Below are positions 1 to 6,166 of a DNA stretch of 8,370 nt, one piece after another. Source of the stretch: Bacteroidaceae bacterium. Lineage in GTDB: Bacteria; Bacteroidota; Bacteroidia; Bacteroidales; Bacteroidaceae. Positions within the stretch are counted from its first letter, which is position 1; the number at the start of each line of letters is the position of its first letter. Made by a program: the position numbers and the translations under genes. Location: NCBI GenBank assembly GCA_017557475.1, contig JAFYYO010000248.1, forward strand, positions 1 to 8,370. The letters are read 5' to 3'. The notes beneath the pieces were generated by a model. It was not told the origin of the DNA. It did no database searches and was given only the letters and a program-made list of their open reading frames with translations.

Positions 1-381
1 GACGACTGGAATGATTTCAAGGTCGTGATCGATAGCCATATAGAGATTGCTTATCGTCTGAGCCTGAACACCTTGAGTGGCATCCACAACCAAGAGAGCA
101 CCTTCACAAGCCGCAATACTTCGACTCACCTCGTAACTGAAGTCAACGTGACCCGGAGTATCAATAAGGTTGAGGATATATTTTTGGCCATCAAGGATGT
201 ATTCCATCTGAATAGCATGACTCTTGATGGTAATGCCTCGCTCCTGTTCCAGGTCCATATCATCGAGCATCTGCCCTTTAGTCACGGTAATGGTCTTCGT
301 GTACTCCAGCAAACGGTCTGCCAGAGTGCTTTTCCCGTGATCAATATGGGCAATAATGCAGAAGTTTCGTATGTTTTGCAT
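1..381 (-). CDS. lepA: Elongation factor 4 (LepA), N-terminal part, cut by the window edge
   Basis: This is a translational GTPase that acts on the ribosome, where LepA/EF4 is described as back-translocating or rescuing stalled elongation complexes and aiding 30S biogenesis. Only residues 1-127 are present; the family is about 600 aa, so the rest lies left of the window. Translation from 381 begins [19 protein letters not shown], the near-invariant LepA start. Visible GTPase elements are the P-loop AHIDHGKST (residues 11-19), switch I RGITI (48-52, Thr51) and switch II DTPGHVD (74-80). The MxNIRNF start and the [15 protein letters not shown] stretch separate LepA from EF-G, EF-Tu, TypA and IF-2. 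The start codon ATG (381-379) lies about 25 nt downstream of a canonical Bacteroidota promoter. The gene looks intact in the visible part. Confidence 0.96.
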   Translation of the reverse strand, partial: MQNIRNFCIIAHIDHGKSTLADRLLEYTKTITVTKGQMLDDMDLEQERGITIKSHAIQMEYILDGQKYILNLIDTPGHVDFSYEVSRSIAACEGALLVVDATQGVQAQTISNLYMAIDHDLEIIPVV

Positions 382-405
382 TTTAGAAAACGATATATTG
401 CGTTG

Positions 406-436
406 CAAAATTACAAAAAAGTAAAGACAAAACAAA
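406..436 (-). promoter_or_regulatory. lepA promoter (Bacteroidota type)
   Basis: On the minus strand a TTTG box (436-433) is followed after 19 nt by TAATTTTG (413-406). This matches the Bacteroidota primary sigma consensus TTTG-N19-21-TAnnTTTG exactly. The predicted transcription start near 400 would give a leader of roughly 20 nt before the lepA ATG at 381. Confidence 0.8.
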
Positions 437-480
437 ATATCGACCTCAATTTTTCTCGCTTTATGCAATTCGCCAACTAA

Positions 481-599
481 ACACGTTTAGTTGCAAAACT
501 ACACGTGTACTTCTGGCAAACATTACACGTTATGATTGCAATCATTACACGTTATGATTGGCAACATTACACGTTATGTTTGCCAACACTCCACGTTAT
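481..599 (+). repeat. 22-bp-period repeat array 1 (ACACGTTAT cores), between the glycosyltransferase and lepA
   Basis: Four copies of the core ACACGTTAT start at 525, 547, 569 and 591, each exactly 22 nt after the previous one; the last reads CCACGTTAT. The repeated surroundings are GGCAA-CATT before the core and GATT or GTTT after it. Two degenerate outlying copies start at 481 (ACACGTTTAG) and 501 (ACACGTGT, an 8-bp perfect palindrome). Each unit is an imperfect dyad; the clearest is 560-584, with arms GGCAACAT and ATGTTTGCC. The array starts 10 nt beyond the glycosyltransferase stop codon and ends about 45-80 nt upstream of the lepA -33 box. No long ORF or CRISPR-type unique spacers are present. 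Array 2 at 5974-6061 has the same design. The function is unknown; a protein-binding array or a dispersed intergenic repeat family is most plausible. Confidence 0.85.
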
Positions 600-608
600 C
601 TTTTCAAA

Positions 609-1481
609 TTAGATTCTTGAAGCAAGAGCACAGAAAAAGTAGCGAAGTGAATAGCAACGAAGAGGCAAAGGGAGGAAGCCTTCTTTTCGGAGTTCTTTCT
701 TGCGAATTCGCAACTCTCTAAAACTGCGAGTAAGCGTCAGAACCTTTTGAAGATAATCGACTGTCAACTGCCTCACCCTGCGTTTAAGCACTGGTTCATT
801 TAAAGACTTCAACTCGCTGAGAATAAATCGAGTGTCGTTTAGACGCTTTTGTATATGTAAGGAGTTCTTGGAGTGAGTGATAGTGCCGGAATGCTGACGG
901 TAGAAATAGGGTTTCGCATCAAGTTCGACAAGAGAGCCCACCTTCAGGAAAAGCTTAGGAGTAAACAGTTCATCTTCATGCAAAAGACCTGGATGGAACC
1001 TCAAATCGCCAAGAATTTCTCGACGAAAAACATAAGCACAAGCAGAAGCTCGAAGATTGTGTTTTTGGAGAAATTCTGCACCAGAACATTTTCGAAGGAC
1101 AGACCTCTTGCCACATTCCTTCTCTTTCGTGCCCATCTTGAAGAGAACAAGGTCGGGAGATTCCGTCTTCAATTGTTCGAGAACGAGCTCGTAGACCGAA
1201 GGTAAAAGATAATCATCGGCATCAACAAACTGAATATAAAGGCCTTGAGCATGATTCAGCCCAGTATTCCGAGCCACAGAAAGGCCCGCTTGTTCCTGCC
1301 AAACATAATGAATACCTTCTCTTCCTGCAAAGGTCGGAGGCACCTCGCTCCCATCATCCACCACAATTATCTCCGACTCATTTGCCGAGAGACGAAGTGC
1401 CTGAACACTCTCTATACAAGTCTGGAGAAAGGCTTCAGGCTCATTGTGATAAGTGATGATAAACGATATGAGCGGCTTCAT
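609..1481 (-). CDS. Family 2 glycosyltransferase (GT-A fold)
   Basis: This is a probable sugar transferase using a nucleotide-sugar donor, of the kind that builds cell-surface polysaccharide; the acceptor and sugar cannot be read from sequence. The protein is 290 aa. The N-terminus MKPLISFIITYHNE is the usual GT2 first strand. Donor-site VDDGS is at residues 41-45, RNTG at 71-74, the DXD metal-binding motif as DADD at 87-90, and the likely catalytic-base region HEDE at 168-171. YRQH (194-197) fits the acceptor side of this subgroup. The C-terminus (about 250-280) is rich in Arg and Lys with no clear membrane segment, suggesting a peripheral cytoplasmic-face enzyme. The reading frame stays open another 241 codons upstream, but that part is antisense to topB and has no family similarity, so the ATG at 1481 was chosen: it gives the correct GT2 start and lies just after a -7 box. 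It stands alone, without other polysaccharide genes in view. Confidence 0.9.
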   Translation of the reverse strand: MKPLISFIITYHNEPEAFLQTCIESVQALRLSANESEIIVVDDGSEVPPTFAGREGIHYVWQEQAGLSVARNTGLNHAQGLYIQFVDADDYLLPSVYELVLEQLKTESPDLVLFKMGTKEKECGKRSVLRKCSGAEFLQKHNLRASACAYVFRREILGDLRFHPGLLHEDELFTPKLFLKVGSLVELDAKPYFYRQHSGTITHSKNSLHIQKRLNDTRFILSELKSLNEPVLKRRVRQLTVDYLQKVLTLTRSFRELRIRKKELRKEGFLPLPLRCYSLRYFFCALASRI

Positions 1482-1489
1482 AACAAATG

Positions 1490-1497
1490 CAAAGATA
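1490..1497 (-). promoter_or_regulatory. -7 element for the glycosyltransferase gene
   Basis: The minus strand reads TATCTTTG (1497-1490), a perfect TAnnTTTG. The 3' end of this box is only 8 nt from the ATG at 1481, so the transcript would be leaderless or nearly so if this promoter is used. There is no TTTG -33 box at 19-21 nt; that position falls inside the heptamer repeat at 1506-1533 and reads CTTT. Confidence 0.6.
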
Positions 1498-1505
1498 CGA
1501 AAAAA

Positions 1506-1533
1506 GTGAAAAATGAAAAGTGAAAAGTGAAAA
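1506..1533 (+). repeat. Tandem heptamer repeat, four copies of (G/A)TGAAAA
   Basis: Four head-to-tail 7-bp units occupy 1506-1512 (GTGAAAA), 1513-1519 (ATGAAAA), 1520-1526 (GTGAAAA) and 1527-1533 (GTGAAAA). The repeat sits where the -33 boxes of both divergent promoters (topB on plus, glycosyltransferase on minus) would be expected. Confidence 0.85.
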
Positions 1534-1541
1534 ATTATTTG

Positions 1542-1549
1542 TACTTTTG
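1542..1549 (+). promoter_or_regulatory. -7 element for topB
   Basis: TACTTTTG is a perfect match to TAnnTTTG. Predicted transcription would begin near 1555, giving a leader of about 35 nt made largely of GTAAATC-type repeats. No TTTG is found 19-21 nt upstream, so the -33 contact is weak or replaced by an activator. Confidence 0.65.
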
Positions 1550-1560
1550 CAGAGAAATTA

Positions 1561-1588
1561 GTAAATCGTAAATCGTCAAATAGTAAAT
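1561..1588 (+). repeat. GTAAATC heptamer repeat in the topB leader
   Basis: Two exact units GTAAATC (1561-1567, 1568-1574) are followed by the variants GTCAAATA (1575-1582) and GTAAAT (1583-1588), running right up to the topB ATG at 1590. The leader has no Shine-Dalgarno sequence and is A/T-rich, as is usual for Bacteroidota ribosome-binding regions. Confidence 0.7.
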
Positions 1589-1589
1589 T

Positions 1590-3494
1590 ATGGTGGTTTG
1601 TATCGCAGAGAAACCTTCTGTGGCTCGCGAAATAGCCAACGTTCTTGGAGCCAAGAATCAGAAGGACGGCTACCTGGAAGGCAACGGATATCAGGTGACC
1701 TGGACCTTCGGCCACCTTTGCGAACTCAAGGAACCGCACGAATATACGCCGATGTGGAAGAGTTGGAGCCTCGGACAATTGCCGATGATTCCTCCTCGCT
1801 TCGGCATCAAACTCAAGCAAGACAAAGGTGTGGAAAAACAGTTCCACATTATCGAGGGATTGATGCAAAAGGCTGATGAGATCATCAACTGCGGTGATGC
1901 CGGGCAAGAAGGTGAACTCATCCAAAGATGGGTAATGCAAAAGGCTGGAGCGAAGTGTCCTGTAAAGCGACTTTGGGTAAACAGTTTGACGGAAGAAGCC
2001 ATTCGAGAAGGCTTCCAAACGCTCAAGCCACAAGACGCATATCAAGGGCTTTATGAAGCAGGGCTGATGCGAGCTATCGGCGATTGGCTGCTTGGCATGA
2101 ATGCGACGCGACTTTATACGCAGAAGTTCGCCGCAGGTAAGCACCAAGTTCTTAGTGTTGGCCGAGTGCAAACCCCTACCCTTGCACTTGTTGTCGCTCG
2201 CCAAAGAGAGATAGATAACTTTGTTCCTCGCCAGTCTTGGGTGCTTTCGACGCTTTATCGCGACACGAAATTCAATGCGATTGAAAGGGACGAAGAGGCA
2301 GAAGCGGAAGATGCTGCAAATGTTGCCGCTGCAGCAGAAAAGGGCAAGAAGCAGAAGTCAAAAGGCATTATTTATAAGCCTCTTGAGTACGCCACAGAAG
2401 CCGAAGGCAACGCTATCCTCGACCTAATCAAAGATAAACCTTTCACGGTTCTTTCCGTCGAAAAGAAGAAAGGCACAGAAGCCCCGCCAAGACTTTACGA
2501 TTTGACTGGACTTCAAGTTGATTGCAACAAGAAACTTGGGCTTTCTGCAGAGCAGACATTATCTATAATACAGAGTCTTTACGAGAAGAAAGTCACGACC
2601 TATCCTCGTGTTGATACGACCTTCCTGCCCGATGATGTCTATGCAAAATGCCCGCAGACGATGAACGGCCTCTATCAAACCAAGTTTGCAGGAGTAGCGC
2701 CTTATGCCGACCTCATTCGTCCGCTTGGTGGAGGGAAACCTTTGCGCAAGTCGAAGAAGGTGTTCGACAATTCAAAAGTAACCGACCACCATGCAATCAT
2801 CCCAACTGGTGTCATTCCGCAAGGCCTTACAGAACTTGAGCAAAAGGTCTTCGACCTCGTTGCAAGAGCTTTCATAGCTGCCTTCTACGACGATTGCAAG
2901 TTCGAGACGACGACTGTGATGGGCGAAGTAAAGAAGGACGAGAAAGAGTCTATCCTCTTCCGAACCACAGGCAAAGTGATTATCGAAGAAGGTTGGAAAG
3001 TGGTGTTCAAGAAGAAAGTAGAGGAAACAAACGAAGATGATGAACCGTCATCTCTTCCCGTCTTCACTAAAGGCGAGAGCGGACCTCATGTTCCTTCGCT
3101 TGCCGAAAAGTGGACAACGCCTCCCAAACCCTATACTGATGCCACTTTGCTTCGCGCAATGGAAACTGCAGGAAAGTTTGTGGAGGACGAAGAACTGCGT
3201 GATGCTCTCAAGGAAAACGGTATTGGTCGCCCAAGTACCAGAGCCGCTATCATCGAGACGCTCATTCGTCGCCACTATATTCAAAGAGAACGTTCCTCGC
3301 TCCACCCCACGCAAACAGGCTTTGAACTTATCGACCTCATTCATGAGGAACTGCTCAAAAGTGCAGAGCTTACAGGCCGATGGGAAAAGAAGTTGCGACA
3401 GATAGAACGCCATGAATACGAAGCAAAGACCTTCCTCGATGAACTTAAGCAAATGGTCAGCGATATTGTATTAGCTGTATTAAGAGGGCAATAA
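1590..3494 (+). CDS. topB: DNA topoisomerase III (type IA)
   Basis: This type IA topoisomerase cuts one DNA strand through a 5'-phosphotyrosine; TopB mainly decatenates and resolves replication or recombination intermediates in the nucleoid. It is 634 aa, about the usual size. The N-terminal Toprim domain has IAEKPSVAR (5-13; Glu7, Lys8) and NCGDAGQEGEL (100-110; Asp103, Glu107). LSVGRVQTPTLAL (188-200) is the core type IA motif. The catalytic tyrosine is Tyr338 in TTYPRVDTTFLP, followed by DHHAIIPT (399-406) and GIGRPSTR (544-551). No C-terminal zinc-finger cysteines are seen. Two oddities: the second acidic position of the Toprim DxD is Gly105 (I recall this also in other Bacteroidales TopB), and residues 231-260 form an Ala/Glu/Lys-rich low-complexity insertion. 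The gene is divergent from the glycosyltransferase, with 108 nt between. Chromosomal and conjugative-element TopB proteins are similar, but no transfer genes accompany this one, so it is probably the chromosomal housekeeping copy. Confidence 0.96.
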   Translation: MVVCIAEKPSVAREIANVLGAKNQKDGYLEGNGYQVTWTFGHLCELKEPHEYTPMWKSWSLGQLPMIPPRFGIKLKQDKGVEKQFHIIEGLMQKADEIINCGDAGQEGELIQRWVMQKAGAKCPVKRLWVNSLTEEAIREGFQTLKPQDAYQGLYEAGLMRAIGDWLLGMNATRLYTQKFAAGKHQVLSVGRVQTPTLALVVARQREIDNFVPRQSWVLSTLYRDTKFNAIERDEEAEAEDAANVAAAAEKGKKQKSKGIIYKPLEYATEAEGNAILDLIKDKPFTVLSVEKKKGTEAPPRLYDLTGLQVDCNKKLGLSAEQTLSIIQSLYEKKVTTYPRVDTTFLPDDVYAKCPQTMNGLYQTKFAGVAPYADLIRPLGGGKPLRKSKKVFDNSKVTDHHAIIPTGVIPQGLTELEQKVFDLVARAFIAAFYDDCKFETTTVMGEVKKDEKESILFRTTGKVIIEEGWKVVFKKKVEETNEDDEPSSLPVFTKGESGPHVPSLAEKWTTPPKPYTDATLLRAMETAGKFVEDEELRDALKENGIGRPSTRAAIIETLIRRHYIQRERSSLHPTQTGFELIDLIHEELLKSAELTGRWEKKLRQIERHEYEAKTFLDELKQMVSDIVLAVLRGQ

Positions 3495-3594
3495 ATTCAA
3501 GCCCCTATACGTTATATATAATATGAACGTTTTCGTTAAGCCAAATAAGCAAAGCCAAACGTGTTTGAGGTTGGGCATGGTGAGAAAAGGTCGG
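3495..3594 (+). other. Spacer between topB and the lipoprotein gene; no recognisable promoter
   Basis: This 100-nt stretch is A/T-rich and contains a 10-bp palindrome, TTATATATAA (3512-3521), plus one isolated ACGTTATA (3509-3516) resembling the core of the 22-bp arrays. I find no TAnnTTTG element and no convincing terminator after topB, so the lipoprotein may be co-transcribed with topB or use a promoter I cannot recognise. Confidence 0.4.
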
Positions 3595-5928
3595 ATGAAA
3601 TCCAAGACGATTCTGCGTTATATTCTTCTGGCAATTCTTATCTCTTCTTGTACTGCAGAGGTTCACGTCAAGAAGGGCGACCAGTTCTATGCCATCGGTG
3701 AATACTTCGATGCTTCTGCCGAGTACAAGAAAGCTTATTCCCAAACGCAAACAAAAGATAAGGACAAACGAGGTCAGCGTGCTTGGAAGATGGCTCAGTG
3801 CTACCGTCGACTAAACTATACTGCTAAAGCAATTGGTAGCTATCAAAATGCAGTTCGATACGGTTACCCCGATTCGATGGCTTTGTTCTATTTGGGTCAG
3901 CTTCAGCAGAAGAACGGTGACTACAAGAGCGCGACAAAGTCTTATAACGCTTTCCTTGAGAAAGTTCCAGATGATACGCTGGCTATCAACGGGTTAAAAG
4001 GATGTGAGCTTGCACAGAAATGGAAGAACGAGTTCTCGCTTTACAGCATCAAGAAGGAGCCCATCCTGACCAGCAGAAGAAGTGACTTCTGCCCTGCTTT
4101 GCTTGGTGACGATAATGATCTGCTCTACTTCACAAGCACCCGCAACGACGCAAAAGGCAATGAAATTAGCGGCATCACGGGAACGAAGAGCGCAGACATC
4201 TTCTTTACCAAGAAGGACGACAAGGGTAAGTGGGAACCAGTAGAAGCAGTTGAGGGCGAACTCAACAGTGAATACGAAGAAGGAGCCTGTTGTTTCTCGC
4301 CTGATGGCAAGACGATGTACCTGACTGTCTGCACTTTCGACAGCGACTATCCTCGTTATGCTCAGATTTATACCAGCTCCAGAAGCGATGCCTCATGGAG
4401 TAAACCGCAGCTCCTACAAATAAGTAAGGACACGCTCTCAAGCTATGCTCATCCCGCAGTTTCGCCTGATGGGAATTGGCTTTACTTCACGAGCGATATG
4501 CCAGGCGGTCAAGGCGGATTCGATATCTGGCGTATTGCAATCACTAATCACGGCCTTGGAGGGGTCGAGAATGTAGGTTATCCTATCAACACACCTGGTG
4601 ATGAGATGTTTCCTGCCTTCCGTCCAAACGGAGAATTCTACTTTTCGAGCAATGGACATGTGGGTATGGGTGGTCTCGACATCATCAAAGGCGTCCAAGA
4701 CAGCTTGGGCGTTTGGACACTCGAAAACCTGAAATACCCAATGAACTCGAGCGGCGATGACTTTGGAATGACTTTCGAAGGATTTCAGAATCGTGGCTAC
4801 TTCTGCACAAACAGAGGTGATGCCAGAGGTTGGGACCACATTATGTCGTTCGAACACCCTGAAGTTGTTCAAACCGTCAAAGGTTGGGTTTACGAGAAGG
4901 ATGGCTACGAACTACCCGAAGGACTTGTTTATATGGTTGGCGACGATGGCACCTACCTCAAACTTAGCGTTCGTGGTGATGGCAGTTTCGAGCAGGAAGT
5001 GAAGCCGAAGGTCAACTATATCTTCTTGGGAACCTGCAAGGGTTACCTCAATCATACAGAGGAACTTAGCGTCGATACCAGCAGTGTGAGCCAGGAATAC
5101 ACGCTGCAGTTCCCGCTTGCAAGCATCAATAATCCAGTTCTTATCCGCAATATCTTCTACGAGTTCGACTCTGCGGCTCTGCTCGATAGCTCCACAGTTG
5201 CGCTTGACAGCCTCGTTGTCCTCTTGAATGAGAACCCGAATGTCACCATCGAGCTGTCTTCACATTGCGATTTTCGCGGCAAGGACGAGTACAACGAAAA
5301 GCTTTCGCAAAGGCGAGCTGAGAGTGTTGTGAACTATCTCATCGCTCATGGAATCGATACACTTCGACTCACGCCCAAGGGTTATGGCGAGAAGCGTCCG
5401 AAGATTGTAACGCGTAAGATTGCAGCAACTTATGATTTCCTGAACGAAGGCGACACTCTGACCGAAGCTTTCATCCTTGCTCTCGAGGACGAGGAGAAGC
5501 AAGAGATTTGTCACGCTCTGAATCGAAGGACCGAGTTCAAAGTGCTGAGGACGACCTATAAGCTCTTTGATGAACCCAAGGCTCCAGAGACTCCCATCAA
5601 AGAGGAAATCGAATCAGAGGAGAAGGAGCAGAACGTTGATGCCCCTGAAGGAAAGCCAAGCGAAGCAAGACCCTCGAAGCGTATCGGAAGAGAAGGTGCC
5701 GCGAAGTCGGAAGAAGACATGAAACGCGAAGAGGAAAAGCGGCGTGAAGAGGAGAAGATGCTCGAGGACATGAAGCCCGACGACAGGAGGAAATACGAGG
5801 AGATGAAGAAGATGGAAGAGGAAAAACAGAAGGCTTCGGGAACATTGAGAAGTGCAACTGAAACTCGTCGCCAGACTGTGGATGCCTCCAAGAGTAAGGA
5901 TGAACCCATCATAATCAAAAAGAATTAG
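3595..5928 (+). CDS. TPR / beta-propeller / OmpA-domain outer-membrane lipoprotein, PorE-like
   Basis: A 777-aa lipoprotein predicted to sit at the periplasmic side of the outer membrane and bind peptidoglycan. The start at 3595 was chosen over the open-frame starts at 3523 and 3577 because it gives a standard lipoprotein signal: MKSK, a hydrophobic run, then lipobox ISSC with lipidated Cys19. Domains follow in order: TPR-type helices (about 27-140); PD40/WD40-like blades with SPDG motifs (156-421); a short beta-sandwich resembling a carboxypeptidase regulatory domain (426-501); and an OmpA C-terminal domain (516-661) with HCDFRG (Asp559) and LSQRRAESV (Arg574), the expected diaminopimelate-contacting residues. 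A Glu/Lys-rich tail (662-777) looks like coiled coil or disorder. This order matches PorE (PG1058) of the Porphyromonas gingivalis type IX secretion system. Bacteroidota carry paralogues with similar layouts, so the PorE assignment is inference, while the family call is firm. The long charged tail is an addition to the core architecture. Confidence 0.9.
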   Translation: MKSKTILRYILLAILISSCTAEVHVKKGDQFYAIGEYFDASAEYKKAYSQTQTKDKDKRGQRAWKMAQCYRRLNYTAKAIGSYQNAVRYGYPDSMALFYLGQLQQKNGDYKSATKSYNAFLEKVPDDTLAINGLKGCELAQKWKNEFSLYSIKKEPILTSRRSDFCPALLGDDNDLLYFTSTRNDAKGNEISGITGTKSADIFFTKKDDKGKWEPVEAVEGELNSEYEEGACCFSPDGKTMYLTVCTFDSDYPRYAQIYTSSRSDASWSKPQLLQISKDTLSSYAHPAVSPDGNWLYFTSDMPGGQGGFDIWRIAITNHGLGGVENVGYPINTPGDEMFPAFRPNGEFYFSSNGHVGMGGLDIIKGVQDSLGVWTLENLKYPMNSSGDDFGMTFEGFQNRGYFCTNRGDARGWDHIMSFEHPEVVQTVKGWVYEKDGYELPEGLVYMVGDDGTYLKLSVRGDGSFEQEVKPKVNYIFLGTCKGYLNHTEELSVDTSSVSQEYTLQFPLASINNPVLIRNIFYEFDSAALLDSSTVALDSLVVLLNENPNVTIELSSHCDFRGKDEYNEKLSQRRAESVVNYLIAHGIDTLRLTPKGYGEKRPKIVTRKIAATYDFLNEGDTLTEAFILALEDEEKQEICHALNRRTEFKVLRTTYKLFDEPKAPETPIKEEIESEEKEQNVDAPEGKPSEARPSKRIGREGAAKSEEDMKREEEKRREEEKMLEDMKPDDRRKYEEMKKMEEEKQKASGTLRSATETRRQTVDASKSKDEPIIIKKN

Positions 5929-5973
5929 CTTCTTTAGTCGCTTCACAGATTCACTCTTCCTGAGTCATTCGAA

Positions 5974-6061
5974 AACATCACACGTTATAAAGGCAAACAT
6001 TACACGTTATGATTGCCAACATAACACGTTATGTTGGCCTTTTATCCACGTTATGTTGGCC
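5974..6061 (+). repeat. 22-bp-period repeat array 2 (ACACGTTAT cores), between the lipoprotein and protease genes
   Basis: Core copies start at 5980, 6002, 6024 and 6046, all exactly 22 nt apart; the first three read ACACGTTAT and the fourth CCACGTTAT, the same order as in array 1. The stretch 5992-6016 is identical over 25 bp to 515-539 of array 1. The unit GTTATGTTGGCC recurs exactly at 6028-6039 and 6050-6061. The array begins 46 nt after the lipoprotein stop codon and ends 46 nt before the -33 box of the protease promoter. It is non-coding. Confidence 0.88.
6015..6043 (+). terminator. Perfect inverted repeat with short T-run inside array 2; possible terminator of the lipoprotein gene
   Basis: GCCAACATAAC (6015-6025) and GTTATGTTGGC (6028-6038) are perfect 11-nt reverse complements separated by AC. 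As RNA this would form about a 10-bp stem with a 4-nt loop (CACG), followed one base later by UUUU (6040-6043). The stem is A/U-rich in the middle and the U-tract is short, so termination may be weak; the same dyad could equally be a DNA-binding site. Confidence 0.4.
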
Positions 6062-6107
6062 GACTAAGCTCGAGTCGTTAAAACATTATAAATAATATGC
6101 CTCGAAC

Positions 6108-6138
6108 TTTGTGTTTTGAAGTTTTCTTCGTAATTTTG
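6108..6138 (+). promoter_or_regulatory. Promoter of the metalloprotease gene (Bacteroidota type)
   Basis: TTTG (6108-6111) lies 19 nt before TAATTTTG (6131-6138), the same -7 octamer and spacing as the lepA promoter. The predicted start near 6144 gives a leader of about 23 nt. Array 2 ends 46 nt upstream, a position where an upstream activator or repressor could act. Confidence 0.8.
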
Positions 6139-6166
6139 CCAAGCGAAATCAAACTTCAATTCATAT

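Noticed and set aside
25..480. Plus-strand open frame of 151 codons over the lepA start and its promoter
   Set aside because: It is antisense to the clear lepA N-terminus and continues through the lepA promoter; its product has no recognisable features.
481..599. CRISPR array
   Set aside because: The period is only 22 nt with no room for a repeat plus a unique 30-nt spacer, inter-core bases are themselves repeated, and no cas gene is present.
1482..2204. 241-codon in-frame upstream extension of the glycosyltransferase, antisense to topB
   Set aside because: Its translation has no family features, and the GT2 fold begins exactly at the ATG at 1481, next to a -7 box. Long antisense open frames are expected opposite this G/C-balanced coding sequence.
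3560..3567. CGTGTTTG as a -7 promoter box for the lipoprotein gene
   Set aside because: It keeps TTTG but lacks the TA of TAnnTTTG and has no TTTG box at the proper distance upstream.
3523..3594. Longer N-terminus for the lipoprotein from the ATG at 3523
   Set aside because: It would put 24 polar residues before the signal peptide and spoil a standard lipoprotein signal that begins at the ATG at 3595.
481..6061. The two arrays as terminal repeats of a mobile element carrying topB and the lipoprotein
   Set aside because: They are direct multi-copy arrays without a transposase, integrase or target duplication, and the genes between them are ordinary chromosomal ones. Recombination between the arrays remains possible, but nothing shows an element.
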